64,000 bases of DNA from Sphingopyxis sp. 2PD (lineage in GTDB: Bacteria > Pseudomonadota > Alphaproteobacteria > Sphingomonadales > Sphingomonadaceae), in assembly GCF_005503695.1 (NCBI RefSeq), contig NZ_SCMU01000001.1, positions 62,001 through 126,000 on the forward strand. Reading direction: 5' to 3'. The notes under the pieces are model-generated. The model did no database searches, was not told where the DNA came from, and worked only from the letters and a program-made list of their open reading frames with translations. How positions within the stretch are numbered: the first letter of the stretch is position 1; the number at the start of each line of letters is the position of its first letter. Of this stretch, positions 26,810 through 36,486 are shown piece by piece. A program made the translations under genes and the position numbers.

Positions 26810-28483
26810 TCAGGCGATACGCGGCAGTTCGTTGAACTGGTGGAACGGCGGCGGGCTCGACAGCGTCCACTCGAGCGTCGTCGCGCCTTCGCCCCACGGG
26901 TTGTCGGCGGCCTTCTTGCCGGCAGCCAGCGACCACAGGATATTGACGAAGAAGATCAGCACGCCGACCGCCATGATGACATAGCCGTAGGACGAGATCA
27001 GGTGCCAATAGGCATAGGCATCGGGATAGTCCGGATAACGGCGCGGCATGCCCTGCTGGCCCAGGAAGTGCTGGGGGAAGAACAAGACGTTCACGCCGAT
27101 GAAAAAGATCCAGAAGTGCAGCTGACCCAGGAACTCGTTGTACATCCGCCCCGACATCTTCGGGAACCAGTAATAGAAACCGGCGAACAGCGAGAACACG
27201 GCGCCCAGCGACAGCACATAGTGGAAGTGCGCGACAACATAATAGGTGTCGTGGAGGTTGGTGTCGACGCCGCCATTGGCGAGCACGACGCCGGTCACGC
27301 CGCCGACGGTGAACATGAAGATGAAGCCCAAGGACCAGACCATCGGGGTCTTGAAGCTCATCGAACCGCCCCACATGGTGGCGATCCAGCTGAAGATCTT
27401 GATGCCCGTGGGGACCGCAATGACCATCGTCGCCGCGGTGAAGTACATCTTGAGGTTCACCGACATGCCGACGGTGAACATGTGGTGCGCCCACACGATG
27501 AAGCCGACGACGCCGATCGCGACCATGGCATAGGCCATGCCGAGATAGCCGAACACCGGCTTCTTGCTGAAGGTCGAGATGATCTGGCTGACGATGCCGA
27601 AGCCCGGCAGGATCATGATGTACACTTCGGGGTGGCCGAAGAACCAGAAGAGATGCTGGTAGAGAACGGGGTCGCCGCCGCCAGCCGCATCATAGAAAGT
27701 GGTACCGAAGTTGCGGTCGGTCAGCAGCATGGTGATCGCCGCCGCCAGAACCGGCAGCGCGAGCAGCAGCAGGAAGGCAGTGACCAGCACCGACCACACG
27801 AACAGCGGCATCTTGTGGATTGTCATCCCCGGTGCGCGCATGTTGAAAATGGTGGTGATGAAGTTGATCGCGCCCAGAATCGACGCCGCACCCGCAAGGT
27901 GGAGCGAGAAGATCGCCATATCGACCGCCGGACCCGCCGACCCACTGGTCGACAGCGGCGCGTACACGGTCCAGCCGGTGCCGGCGCCAAGCCCGCTACC
28001 GCCCGGAACGAACATCGAGCCGACCAGCATGACGAACGCGACGAAGGTCAGCCAGAAGCTGACATTGTTCATGCGCGGGAACGCCATGTCCGGCGCGCCG
28101 ATCATCAGCGGCACGAACCAGTTGCCGAAACCGCCGATCATCGCGGGCATGACCATGAAGAACACCATGATCAGGCCGTGCGCCGTGATCATCACGTTCC
28201 AGAAATGCTTGCCCTGCACTTCGCTTGCGGCGGGGTCAAAGAATTGCGCCCAGCCGGTCAGATACTGAATGCCCGGCTCGGCCAGTTCCCAGCGCATCAT
28301 GCCCGAAATCACGCCGCCGACGATACCGGCGACGATCGCAAAGATCAGGTAGAGGGTGCCGATGTCCTTGTGGTTCGTCGACATGAACCAGCGGACGAAA
28401 AAGCCCGGCGTATCGTGATCATGGTCGTCATGCGCGTGATCGGCATGGCCATGGGCGGGTGCAGTTGCGGCAATATCGGTCAT
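26810..28483 (-). CDS. ctaD: Cytochrome c oxidase subunit I
   Basis: The 557-residue, 12-helix catalytic subunit contains the heme a and heme a3/CuB ligands: [17 protein letters not shown] with the cross-linked His-Tyr region, and [10 protein letters not shown] with the CuB His pair. An unusually His/Asp-rich N-terminus (about 8-25) precedes the first helix. It is second in the oxidase operon, 15 bases after ctaC. It reduces oxygen and pumps protons in the inner membrane. Confidence 0.98.
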   Translation of the reverse strand: MTDIAATAPAHGHADHAHDDHDHDTPGFFVRWFMSTNHKDIGTLYLIFAIVAGIVGGVISGMMRWELAEPGIQYLTGWAQFFDPAASEVQGKHFWNVMITAHGLIMVFFMVMPAMIGGFGNWFVPLMIGAPDMAFPRMNNVSFWLTFVAFVMLVGSMFVPGGSGLGAGTGWTVYAPLSTSGSAGPAVDMAIFSLHLAGAASILGAINFITTIFNMRAPGMTIHKMPLFVWSVLVTAFLLLLALPVLAAAITMLLTDRNFGTTFYDAAGGGDPVLYQHLFWFFGHPEVYIMILPGFGIVSQIISTFSKKPVFGYLGMAYAMVAIGVVGFIVWAHHMFTVGMSVNLKMYFTAATMVIAVPTGIKIFSWIATMWGGSMSFKTPMVWSLGFIFMFTVGGVTGVVLANGGVDTNLHDTYYVVAHFHYVLSLGAVFSLFAGFYYWFPKMSGRMYNEFLGQLHFWIFFIGVNVLFFPQHFLGQQGMPRRYPDYPDAYAYWHLISSYGYVIMAVGVLIFFVNILWSLAAGKKAADNPWGEGATTLEWTLSSPPPFHQFNELPRIA

Positions 28484-28498
28484 CTGTCGGACCCCTTA

Positions 28499-29596
28499 TT
28501 AATTCTTGGCAGCCGGTGCAGCGGCAGGCGCCGCTGCCGGTGCAGCTTCGGTCGTGGTGGCGGCCGGCGTCGCGGCCGGCGCAGCAGCGGCAGGTGTCGG
28601 CGCAGCGACAGCGGGCGCTGCGGCGGCGACAACCGGACCGGCCGGATTGCCGCCCTTCGAGCGGACCCAGGCCTCCCACTTGTCGACCGGCAGAACCTCG
28701 ACCGCGATCGGCATATAGCCATGATCAACGCCGCAAAGTTCCGAACATTGGCCGTAATAGACGCCAACCTTGTTCGCGGTGAACGTCGTTTCGTTGGCGC
28801 GGCCAGGAACCGCGTCCATCTTGGTCCAGAAGGCCGGGACAGCAAAGCTGTGGATCACGTCGGCGCCGGTGATGATCAGCTTCACCTGACGACCGACGGG
28901 AACGACCATGCGATTGTCGACGGCCAGCTGGTGCGGTTCGCCGGCGGCATCGGCCTGTTCCTTGGTCAGCATCTTCGACACATATTCGCCGATGCCCTGG
29001 TCGGGATAGGCATAGCCCCAATACCATTGGTATCCGGTGACCTTGATCGTCAGCGCTTCCTTCTTCGGCGGCTCATATTGCTGCGCGAGCAGGCGGATCG
29101 ACGGCACCGCGATCACGGCGAGGATCAGCACCGGAATCGCGGTCCAGATGACTTCGATGAAGGTGTTGTGCGTCGTCTTCGACGGGACCGGGTTCGCCTT
29201 GGCGCGGTAGCGGAACACCACCCAGAGCAGCAGGCCGAGAACGAACAGCGTGATCACGGTGATCACCGGCAACAGGATGACATGATTGAACCAATAGGCC
29301 TGTTCGCCAACCGGGCTGACCTGCGGCTGGAAATCGATACCGGCATCGATCGGCTGACCAACCCCCGGGGTCGGCTTCATCGGCACATAGGTCGCGTCGC
29401 CAGCCGGGACCGCCGCCTCGGTTGCCGCGGGCGCAGCCGCCGGGGCGGCCGCGTCGGCCGAAACCGGCGCCGGATTCGCCACGGGTGCCGCAGCAGGGGC
29501 TGCGGCCGGAGCCGCCGCCGGTGCCTGCGCATGACCGGCGCCCACTGCGCCCAGCGACAAAGCCGCCGCAATTACAAGGGTTTTCAAGCTCTTCAT
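28499..29596 (-). CDS. ctaC: Cytochrome c oxidase subunit II with Ala/Pro-rich extensions
   Basis: The 365-residue protein has a signal peptide (ending GAGHA), two membrane helices and a CuA domain with IHSFAVPAFW and CSELCGVDHGYM, the CuA ligands. Two long low-complexity stretches made of Ala and Pro flank the conserved core, one after the signal peptide (about 24-67) and one at the C-terminus (about 315-365). Both ends are therefore unusual for the family. The start at 29596 is the only one that puts a signal peptide first. It is the first gene of the oxidase operon and divergent from pyrE. Confidence 0.95.
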   Translation of the reverse strand: MKSLKTLVIAAALSLGAVGAGHAQAPAAAPAAAPAAAPVANPAPVSADAAAPAAAPAATEAAVPAGDATYVPMKPTPGVGQPIDAGIDFQPQVSPVGEQAYWFNHVILLPVITVITLFVLGLLLWVVFRYRAKANPVPSKTTHNTFIEVIWTAIPVLILAVIAVPSIRLLAQQYEPPKKEALTIKVTGYQWYWGYAYPDQGIGEYVSKMLTKEQADAAGEPHQLAVDNRMVVPVGRQVKLIITGADVIHSFAVPAFWTKMDAVPGRANETTFTANKVGVYYGQCSELCGVDHGYMPIAVEVLPVDKWEAWVRSKGGNPAGPVVAAAAPAVAAPTPAAAAPAATPAATTTEAAPAAAPAAAPAAKN

Positions 29597-29828
29597 AAGA
29601 CTGGTGCCGCCCGTTGCCTGTTGTTCTTTATCACATTTCACCCCTCTTCGGCGGCGGTCGGACAAGCGTCGCGACAGCCGGAGGATGGGCTGAATCTCGC
29701 GGGCGCTATAGACCCGCTTGCCGCTTGCCTCAAGCATCTCTAACACTATTTTGCGGCTGGATAATCTTCGCCGCCAAAACCCGGTCGTCCGCACAGGACG
29801 ACGCACTGGACAAAAGAACAATTCTCCC

Positions 29829-30413
29829 ATGACTGATGACGAAATCCTGGCCGAATTCCGCGCTGCCGACGCCCTGCTCCAAGGGCATTTCCTGCTGTCG
29901 TCGGGCCGCCACAGCGAATATTACCTGCAATGCGCGCGCGTGCTGATGGATACGGAGCGTGCCGGACGCCTCGCGATCGCCCTCGCCGCCAAGCTGCCGC
30001 GCGAACTCAAACAGGCGATCGACATCGTCGTGTCGCCCGCGATGGGCGGTGTCATCATCGGCCATGAAATGGGCCGTGCGCTCGGCAAACCCGCGATTTT
30101 CGTCGAGCGCCCGACCGGCACCTTCGAACTGCGCCGCGGCTTCACCATCGAAGCCGGCGCCAAAGTGCTGATGGTCGAGGATGTCGTGACCACCGGCCTG
30201 TCGTCGCGTGAAGCCATGGCGTGCGTGACCGCCGCGGGTGGCGAAGTGGTCGCCGAGGCGGCGCTCGTCGATCGTTCGGCGGGCAGCAACATCGACCTTG
30301 GCGTCCCCTTCTATCCGCTCGTCGCGATCAACTTCCCGACCTATGCGGCGGACGAGCTCCCCGAACATCTCGCCGGTACGCCGGCGATCAAGCCCGGAAG
30401 CCGCGCGAATTGA
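29829..30413 (+). CDS. pyrE: Orotate phosphoribosyltransferase
   Basis: The 194-residue enzyme makes orotidine 5'-phosphate from orotate and PRPP in pyrimidine synthesis. The PRPP-binding motif [17 protein letters not shown] is intact, and the N-terminal half has the phrase [14 protein letters not shown]. The ATG at 29829 is preceded by a weak ribosome site. It overlaps pdxJ by four bases (TTGA), so the two genes are translationally linked. Confidence 0.95.
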   Translation: MTDDEILAEFRAADALLQGHFLLSSGRHSEYYLQCARVLMDTERAGRLAIALAAKLPRELKQAIDIVVSPAMGGVIIGHEMGRALGKPAIFVERPTGTFELRRGFTIEAGAKVLMVEDVVTTGLSSREAMACVTAAGGEVVAEAALVDRSAGSNIDLGVPFYPLVAINFPTYAADELPEHLAGTPAIKPGSRAN

Positions 30414-31141
30414 CGGGTCGCCTTCGCCTGGGGGTCAACATCGACCATGTTGCGACGATCCGCAACGCGCGCGGCGGCGAGCATCCCGACCCGGTGCGCG
30501 CCGCCGAAATCGTCGCATCGGTCGGCGGCGACGGCATCACCGCGCATCTGCGCGAGGACCGGCGCCACATCCGCGACGACGACCTCGCGCGCATCCAGGC
30601 GGCGACCGACCTGCCGCTCAATCTCGAAATGGCGGCGACGGACGAGATGGTCGCGATCGCGCTGCGCCACAAACCGCACGCCGCGTGTATCGTCCCCGAA
30701 AAGCGCGACGAGCGCACGACCGAGGGCGGGCTCGACGCCGCGGGGCAGCATAACCACCTCGCCCCGATCGTCTCGCGCCTCGCCGACGCAGGCATTCGCG
30801 TCAGCCTGTTCATCGAGCCCGATCCGCGCCAGATCGAGGCCGCGATGCGGCTGCGCGCGCCCGTCGTCGAGTTTCACACCGGACGCTATGCGCATTGCGA
30901 AGGCGAGGAACGCGCCGTCGAACTGCGCCGCATCGCCGATGCCGCCGCGCTCGCGTGGAAGAATGGCATCGAACCGCATGCGGGACACGGCCTGACCTAT
31001 GAGAATGTCGTCCCCGTCGCCGCGATCCCGCAGCTCGCCGAGCTCAACATCGGCCATTATCTGATCGGCGAGGCGATCTTTACCGGCCTCGAGGATGCGG
31101 TGCGCCGGATGCGGGTGCTGATGGATGAGGCGCGCGGGTGA
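30410..31141 (+). CDS. pdxJ: Pyridoxine 5'-phosphate synthase
   Basis: The 243-residue TIM-barrel enzyme joins 1-deoxyxylulose 5-phosphate and 3-amino-2-oxopropyl phosphate in vitamin B6 synthesis. [28 protein letters not shown] and [13 protein letters not shown] are family signatures. It starts with TTG at 30410, overlapping the pyrE stop; GGAAG lies nine bases upstream. This start gives the usual length. A pdxJ-acpS-lepB order is common in alphaproteobacteria. Confidence 0.95.
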   Translation: MTGRLRLGVNIDHVATIRNARGGEHPDPVRAAEIVASVGGDGITAHLREDRRHIRDDDLARIQAATDLPLNLEMAATDEMVAIALRHKPHAACIVPEKRDERTTEGGLDAAGQHNHLAPIVSRLADAGIRVSLFIEPDPRQIEAAMRLRAPVVEFHTGRYAHCEGEERAVELRRIADAAALAWKNGIEPHAGHGLTYENVVPVAAIPQLAELNIGHYLIGEAIFTGLEDAVRRMRVLMDEARG

Positions 31142-31163
31142 GGATGGGGATGGCTCTCATCCA

Positions 31164-31299
31164 ATCCTCCCTGTGGCGCAGCCATGGGGAGGTGGCAGCG
31201 CGAAGCGCTGACGGAGGGGCAAATAGCGCTACGTCGCGGCCCCTCCACCCCGCCCTTCGGGCGCGGTCCCCGTCCCCATCGCTTCGCGACAGGGAGGAT
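31164..31299. repeat. 136-bp palindromic element, copy 1
   Basis: It matches 60533-60668 along its full length of 136 bases. The outer arms (ATCCTCCCTGTGGCG near the left end and a complementary stretch ending CAGGGAGGAT at the right) are inverted repeats, and the interior holds further hairpins (GCGCGAAGCGC, and CGGAGGGGC with GCCCCTCC). The last bases supply the ribosome binding site of acpS. Confidence 0.85.
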
Positions 31300-31304
31300 T
31301 TCAG

Positions 31305-31706
31305 TTGATCATCGGCCTCGGCTCCGACCTCTGCAATATCGAGCGCATCCAGAACTCGCTCGACCGCTTTGGTGAGCGTTTCGAAAATCGCGTCTTCACC
31401 GACGTCGAACGCGCCAAGGCCGCGCGGCGCCCCTTCACCCGCGCGGGCACCTATGCCAAGCGCTTCGCCGCCAAGGAGGCCTTCTCGAAGGCCGTCGGCA
31501 CCGGCTTCAAGCGCGGGGTGTTCATGAAGGACATCGGCGTCGTCAACGCGCCCTCCGGCGCGCCGACGCTGGCGCTGACCGGCGGCGCCGCCGAACGGCT
31601 GGCGGCGATGATCCCGGCGGGACACAGCGCTCATATTCATCTCACCCTGACTGACGATCACCCCTGGGCGCAGGCATTCGTCATTATCGAAGCGATCAAG
31701 GACTGA
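31305..31706 (+). CDS. acpS: Holo-acyl-carrier-protein synthase
   Basis: The 133-residue enzyme transfers phosphopantetheine to acyl carrier protein. [14 protein letters not shown] holds the metal-binding Asp, and [15 protein letters not shown] is the second signature. It starts with TTG at 31305; GGGAGG (31292-31297) is seven bases upstream and belongs to the palindromic element. It lies between pdxJ and lepB in the same direction. Confidence 0.94.
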   Translation: MIIGLGSDLCNIERIQNSLDRFGERFENRVFTDVERAKAARRPFTRAGTYAKRFAAKEAFSKAVGTGFKRGVFMKDIGVVNAPSGAPTLALTGGAAERLAAMIPAGHSAHIHLTLTDDHPWAQAFVIIEAIKD

Positions 31707-31713
31707 CGGCATT

Positions 31714-32556
31714 ATGGCGAAGGGCAAAGCAAAGGACGACGGCAGCTGGGGCAAGCTTATCCGCGACATCGTGGTGATCCTGCTGCTCGTGCTGGGCATC
31801 CACAGCTGCGTCGCCAAACCCTTCTATATCCCGTCCGATTCGATGATGCCGGTGCTGCGCAACGGCGACCGGCTGATCGTGAGCAAATTTCCCTATGGCT
31901 GGTCCTACGCCTCGGTCAGCTTTCACCTCGCACCCAAGACGGCGGGCCGCTGGTTCGCCAAGCTGCCCGAGCGCGGCGACATCGTCGTGCTCGAACATCC
32001 GGTCACCCGGGTCGATTATATCAAGCGCGTGATCGGCCTTCCCGGCGACACCATCCAGCTGAGCAACGGCGAACTCAGCATCAACGGCAAGCCGGTGAAG
32101 CGCGAAGTCCAGCCGCTGCTATCGATCCCGGTCGACCCGAACCTGCCCAGCGGCGACAGCAGCCTCGACCGCTTCATCACCCGCGGCGCTGACGGGCGCG
32201 AAACACTCGAACTGCCGATTGTGCGGGAAACGCTGCCCGGCGGCGCGACCTTCGACACGATCGATATGGGCCCGGGGTACACCACCGACGATTATGGCCC
32301 GGTCAAGGTGCCCGCCGACCATCTGTTCCTGATGGGCGACAACCGCGACGGCAGCGCCGACAGCCGGGTCGACACGTCGCAAAAGGGGTTGGGCGGCCCC
32401 GTGCCGTTCGACGTGATCGCGGGGCGGGCAGAGATCATCAGCTTTTCGACCGACGGTACCGCGGTGTGGTACAATCCGCTGAGCTGGTTCAATGCGCTGC
32501 GCTCGGGCCGCGCGGGAACCGACCTGCGGCCCGAACGTAGCAGCACAGCAAAATAG
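31714..32556 (+). CDS. lepB: Signal peptidase I
   Basis: The 280-residue membrane peptidase cleaves signal peptides of exported proteins. One N-terminal helix (IVVILLLVLGI) precedes the catalytic Ser43 (YIPSDSMMP) and Lys104 (DYIKRVIGLPGD). FLMGDNRDGSADSR is the conserved box near the end. It starts seven bases after acpS. In many relatives rnc and era follow; here an AI-2E-family permease follows instead. Confidence 0.96.
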   Translation: MAKGKAKDDGSWGKLIRDIVVILLLVLGIHSCVAKPFYIPSDSMMPVLRNGDRLIVSKFPYGWSYASVSFHLAPKTAGRWFAKLPERGDIVVLEHPVTRVDYIKRVIGLPGDTIQLSNGELSINGKPVKREVQPLLSIPVDPNLPSGDSSLDRFITRGADGRETLELPIVRETLPGGATFDTIDMGPGYTTDDYGPVKVPADHLFLMGDNRDGSADSRVDTSQKGLGGPVPFDVIAGRAEIISFSTDGTAVWYNPLSWFNALRSGRAGTDLRPERSSTAK

Positions 32557-32567
32557 GGAGCGCGGGC

Positions 32568-33680
32568 ATGGTGGAGCGGGTCGAGCGAAAAGAACGCGCT
32601 CAGGCGCGCGCCAAGGCGACCGCCAACGCCCCCGGCCCCACCGAAATCCGCAGCCATCTGGTCCGCACCGAATTGCTCAAGGCCAGCGTGTGGCTCGGCC
32701 TCGCGCTGCTGATCGCGGCGTGCGTCGTGCTCATCCAACCGATCCTGCTGATCTTTGCGGCGATCGTCATGGCGTCGATGCTCGACGGCGGCACGCGCCT
32801 GCTCGGCCGCATATTGCCGATCGCGCGCGGCTGGCGGCTGGCGATCGTGTGCCTGTCGCTGCTGGCCTTTCTGGCGTGGACCGCGATGTTTGCCGGGTCG
32901 CAGATCGCGAGCCAGGCGGCGACGCTGCAACAGGTCATCATGGTCCAGGTCGAGCGGATCGCGGCCTGGGCCGCCGATCATGGCATGGGCAATTTCCAGA
33001 TCGATACCAAGACGATTGCCGACAATATCGCGGGCACCGTGGGCCGCGTCACCGCCGCGGTCGGCACGGTGCTGGGCGCGCTGACCAGCCTGGTGATGAT
33101 TGTCGTGCTGGGAATTTTCATCGCCATCGAACCGCGACTGTACGAACGCGGGGTCGCCTGGATGCTGCCGATGAAGCATCGCGAGAATTTCTATATCACC
33201 ACCGCGCGCATGGGTTTCACCCTCCGCCGCCTGATGGCGGGCCGCCTGCTCGGCATGCTGGTCGAGGGTATCGGGACATGGCTTGCCTGCCTGGCGGTCG
33301 GTATCCCGATGGCGGCGTTGATGGGCCTGCTCACCGGCCTGCTCGCCTTCATTCCCAATATTGGCGCGATCGTGTCGGGGGTGCTGCTGGTCCTCGTCGG
33401 CTTTTCCGCAGGGACCGATGCCGGACTATGGGCGATCGTCATCTATCTGGTGGTGCAGACCGTCGATGGTTATCTGATCGTGCCGATGGTCGCGAAAAAG
33501 ACCGTCGACCTTGCCCCCGCCCTTGTACTCGGCGCACAAATCCTGCTCGGTGCGCTGCTTGGCATCATGGGGCTGTTCCTGGCCGACCCGATCGTCGCGA
33601 TGATCAAGGTCGCGCTGGAGCGCGAGGCGGAGAGGAATGCCGGGGCAGCGCCCAAGGATGCGAAGGCGGCGGCAGTCTGA
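32568..33680 (+). CDS. AI-2E-family (PerM/YdiK-like) membrane transporter
   Basis: The 370-residue protein has about seven to eight membrane helices and the family's conserved C-terminal part (FIPNIGAIVSGVLLVLVGF, DGYLIVPMVAKKTVDLAPALVL, GIMGLFLADPIVAMIKV). Members transport different solutes, from quorum signals to sodium/proton exchange, so the substrate is open. GGGAG precedes the ATG. It starts 11 bases after lepB and is probably last in the pyrE-pdxJ-acpS-lepB unit. Confidence 0.88.
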   Translation: MVERVERKERAQARAKATANAPGPTEIRSHLVRTELLKASVWLGLALLIAACVVLIQPILLIFAAIVMASMLDGGTRLLGRILPIARGWRLAIVCLSLLAFLAWTAMFAGSQIASQAATLQQVIMVQVERIAAWAADHGMGNFQIDTKTIADNIAGTVGRVTAAVGTVLGALTSLVMIVVLGIFIAIEPRLYERGVAWMLPMKHRENFYITTARMGFTLRRLMAGRLLGMLVEGIGTWLACLAVGIPMAALMGLLTGLLAFIPNIGAIVSGVLLVLVGFSAGTDAGLWAIVIYLVVQTVDGYLIVPMVAKKTVDLAPALVLGAQILLGALLGIMGLFLADPIVAMIKVALEREAERNAGAAPKDAKAAAV

Positions 33681-33704
33681 AAACCGTCGCCCCTCTTTTC
33701 AGTT

Positions 33705-33783
33705 CGTCATCCCGGCGAAGGCCGGGATCTCACCCGATCGTTCTAACGCAACCGGCGAGATCCCGGCCTTCGCCGGGATGACG
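33705..33783. repeat. Perfect 27-bp inverted repeat between convergent genes
   Basis: The arm at 33705-33731 (CGTCATCCCGGCGAAGGC and nine more bases) is exactly complementary to 33757-33783, with a 25-base loop. It lies between the convergent permease and FKBP genes and may end transcription from both sides. The first half of the arm recurs at 39066-39078. Confidence 0.9.
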
Positions 33784-33811
33784 GGAATAACCGGGATAAC
33801 GGAAATCAGGG

Positions 33812-34360
33812 TCAGGGCTGCGGCGCACCCGGCGGCGGACCGGCCGGGGCAGCGCCGCCCGGTGCACCCTGCATCATCTGTTGCTGCTGCATCATCTGCT
33901 GCTGTTGCTGCATCTGCTGCTGCATCGCGCGAACTTCGGCTTCGGAGCGGTAGTCGAGCAGGGTCACGGTAAAGTGCAGCGTGCTGTTCGCCGGGATCGG
34001 TCCGGTGGCGCGGTCGCCATAGCCGAGCCGCGGCGGGATGGTGATCTTGTATTCGCCGCCCTTTTTCATCCGGGTCAGCGCTTCGGAAAAGCCCGGAACG
34101 ACGCCTGCAACCGGCATCGGCGCCTGCTCATTGGCGTCAAAAACGGTGCCGTCGTCCAACTTGCCCTCATATTTGACCAGCACGACATCGGCTTTGGTCG
34201 GGCTGTTGCCGGTTCCTTCCTTGACGACTTCGAACCCGATGCGCGGGGTCATGTGCCAGGCAAAGGCGGCGCCGAGCGCGAGCAGCGCCAAGAGGCCGAA
34301 CCACATCAGCCACAGGCCGCTTTTGCTCACCGGGCGCAAGGGAACCGTCGTCACGCTCAT
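33812..34360 (-). CDS. FKBP-type peptidyl-prolyl isomerase, membrane-anchored
   Basis: The 182-residue protein has an N-terminal membrane helix (LWLMWFGLLALLALGAAFAW) and one FKBP domain (about 55-140, with VKYEGKLDDGTVFDAN, VVPGFSEALTRMKKGGEYKITIPPRLGYG). The C-terminus is very rich in Gln and Met, then in Pro, Gly and Ala. It probably folds proteins in the periplasm. The ATG at 34360 is preceded by GGAAGGA. Confidence 0.92.
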   Translation of the reverse strand: MSVTTVPLRPVSKSGLWLMWFGLLALLALGAAFAWHMTPRIGFEVVKEGTGNSPTKADVVLVKYEGKLDDGTVFDANEQAPMPVAGVVPGFSEALTRMKKGGEYKITIPPRLGYGDRATGPIPANSTLHFTVTLLDYRSEAEVRAMQQQMQQQQQMMQQQQMMQGAPGGAAPAGPPPGAPQP

Positions 34361-34464
34361 GTCTGCTGATCCTTCCGCAGGCGCCCGCGGGCGCAAATCT
34401 TGGCGAGGCCTATAGGCGGTGCGGCGCGGGGCGGTCCAGAGGCATTATGCACGCACGCCTAACG

Positions 34465-34493
34465 AAAAAGGCGCAGCGGTTGCCCGCAGCGCC
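34465..34493 (-). terminator. Rho-independent terminator of rpsU
   Basis: On the minus strand GGCGCTGCGG and CCGCTGCGCC form a 10-position stem with one mismatch (34484-34493 with 34470-34479), a 4-base loop and five T (34469-34465). Confidence 0.85.
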
Positions 34494-34531
34494 TGTTTCA
34501 CGATCCGAATCCTGAAAAGGAAGGACGGGTC

Positions 34532-34738
34532 TTACTTGATCCCGTCGCGTTCCATCCGCTTGCGCTCCATCTTGCGGGCGCGGCGGACCGCGGCGGCGTG
34601 TTCGCGCGCGCGCTTTTCGCTGGGCTTTTCGTAATGACGGCGCAGCTTCATTTCGCGATACACACCCTCACGCTGCAGCTTCTTCTTGAGCGCGCGAAGA
34701 GCCTGGTCGACATTATTGTCGCGAACGATGATCTGCAT
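34532..34738 (-). CDS. rpsU: 30S ribosomal protein S21
   Basis: The 68-residue basic protein matches S21 along its length ([37 protein letters not shown]). I took the internal ATG at 34738, the normal start of this family. It is transcribed alone, with its own terminator downstream. Confidence 0.97.
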   Translation of the reverse strand: MQIIVRDNNVDQALRALKKKLQREGVYREMKLRRHYEKPSEKRAREHAAAVRRARKMERKRMERDGIK

Positions 34739-35013
34739 GTGCCGTGTCGTCTCCGGTTCGTCCAACGATGAACGGCAACCGGATTTCCGGTCCGCCATAA
34801 ATCGCCGATATAAGGGCAATAAAAGAAGCGCCGCGAACCCGCGACGTTCCGATGGCTGCGCCGATAAGAGGATTCGCGGCGAAATGCAAGCCCCTGCACG
34901 GCAAAATGCCCCTGCCCCGCTGAACGGCCGTCCGGCCCGCTTGCGGGATTGTGCCGCCCCCTTGCCTTATGGCATAGGTAGCAGGACGAAACTAACATGC
35001 AAAGGGACAGGCG

Positions 35014-35778
35014 ATGGCAACCCAGCTGAAGCGCAACAGCAAATATAGCGAAGCGGAGTGGACGGCGCGGCAGGAACTGGCCGCCTGTTACCGGATTTTC
35101 GCGATGATGGGCTGGGACGAGATGATCTTCAACCACATCACGGTGAAGGTGCCGGATGAGGAAGGATCATTCCTGATCAATCCCTATGGCATGCATTTTG
35201 GCGAGGTGAATGCATCGAGCCTGGTCAAGATCGACATCGACGGCAACAAGGTGGACGAGGATAATCCCTGGCATGTGAACAAGGCGGGTTTTGTCCAGCA
35301 CAGCCTGTTCCACCGCGTCTTGCCCGACGCCCACGCGATCATTCATACGCATACGACCGCCACCGTCGCGGTCTGCTCGCTTGAAGGCGGGCTGCAACCG
35401 ATCAACTTTTACGCCTGCAATTTTCAGGGTCAGCTCGCCTATCATGACTTCGAAGGCGTCACCGTTCGCGAAGAAGAGGGCGAGAGGCTGGTCAAGAACC
35501 TGGGTGACAAGCGCATCCTGATGCTGAAAAATCATGGCCCCGTTGTGATGGGCAAGAGCTTGCCCGAAGCGTTTATCAAATACTGGTCCCTGCAACGCGC
35601 GTGCGAGCATCAGATGGCGACGCTCAGCATGGGAGCGCCTATCAAGGTCAGTCCCGAGGTGATCGCCGTTCACCAGCGCGACCTCTATATGGCGTCGCCC
35701 CCCGGCGGCGCGGGCCGCATGGAATTCGATGCAATGGTCCGCAAGGTCGATAAAATCGATTCAAGCTGGCGTGACTAA
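35014..35778 (+). CDS. Class II aldolase/adducin-family protein
   Basis: The 254-residue protein has the class II aldolase fold. Zinc ligands appear in IIHTHTTAT and in LKNHGPVV. The family includes L-fuculose phosphate aldolase and many proteins of unknown substrate. This one lacks a recognised sugar-kinase or isomerase partner, so its reaction is open. GGGACAGG precedes the ATG. It is followed after 27 bases by the 2Fe-2S subunit gene on the same strand. Confidence 0.88.
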   Translation: MATQLKRNSKYSEAEWTARQELAACYRIFAMMGWDEMIFNHITVKVPDEEGSFLINPYGMHFGEVNASSLVKIDIDGNKVDEDNPWHVNKAGFVQHSLFHRVLPDAHAIIHTHTTATVAVCSLEGGLQPINFYACNFQGQLAYHDFEGVTVREEEGERLVKNLGDKRILMLKNHGPVVMGKSLPEAFIKYWSLQRACEHQMATLSMGAPIKVSPEVIAVHQRDLYMASPPGGAGRMEFDAMVRKVDKIDSSWRD

Positions 35779-35805
35779 AAACGCGCCGACGCTACACCAG
35801 TCCGC

Positions 35806-36351
35806 ATGACACGATTCTCGGTCAATGACCGTCCGGTCGAATATCGGATGGAGCCCGACACGCCCCTGCTGTGGGCGCTGCGCGACGCGTCGAACCTGAC
35901 CGGCACCAAATATGGCTGCGGCACCGGTGAATGCGGCGCCTGCACCGTCGATATCGACGGCGAAGCGATTCGAAGCTGCATGGTCACGATTGCCGAATGC
36001 GAAGGCCGCTTCGTCACGACGATCGAAAACCTGTCGCGCGACCGCAGCCATCCGGTGCAGCAAGCATGGGTCGCCGAACAGGTGCCGCAATGCGGCTTCT
36101 GCCAGTCGGGGATGATCATGGCCGCGGCCGCGCTGCTGCGGACCAACAGCAACCCCAGCGATGCCGAGATCGACGCCGCGATCACCAACATATGCCGCTG
36201 CGGCACTTATCCGCGCATCCGCACCGCGATCCGCCGCGCCGGCCGCGTGCTGCGCGGCGAGGATCGGATTGCCGCGGCGCCGCCACCCGGCATCCGGCCC
36301 GAAGATGCCGCCCGCGCCGTCCCCGCGCTGCGCCTGCCCCCCGGCTCCTGA
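35806..36351 (+). CDS. 2Fe-2S subunit of a molybdenum hydroxylase, without its partner
   Basis: The 181-residue protein matches the small iron-sulfur subunit of aldehyde/isoquinoline oxidoreductases (IorA type). The first cluster is bound by CGTGECGAC and a later Cys (RSC), the second by CGFCQSG and CRCG. These proteins pass electrons from a molybdopterin subunit that should be encoded nearby, yet no large subunit, FAD subunit or maturation factor is in the window. A Pro/Ala-rich tail of about 30 residues follows the second cluster domain. Confidence 0.9.
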   Translation: MTRFSVNDRPVEYRMEPDTPLLWALRDASNLTGTKYGCGTGECGACTVDIDGEAIRSCMVTIAECEGRFVTTIENLSRDRSHPVQQAWVAEQVPQCGFCQSGMIMAAAALLRTNSNPSDAEIDAAITNICRCGTYPRIRTAIRRAGRVLRGEDRIAAAPPPGIRPEDAARAVPALRLPPGS

Positions 36352-36486
36352 ACCCGTTTCGTTCATGTAGCTGAACCGCAGGCAACAGCGCGGTTCAGCC
36401 GCCGATCATCTTGCCGCCGGTAACACATAATTCATCATCCCGGCTGGCCTCTCCAGCAATCGGGACATGAGTTGGAGAATGGCGAG

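Noticed and set aside
26807-29743. A 978-codon plus-strand open frame
   Set aside because: It is the antisense shadow of the ctaC-ctaD genes, whose products are certain. GC-rich third positions keep the opposite strand open.
31164-31299. The palindromic element as an RNA gene or insertion sequence
   Set aside because: It has no open frame for a transposase and no known RNA signature; a REP/MITE-like repeat explains it better.
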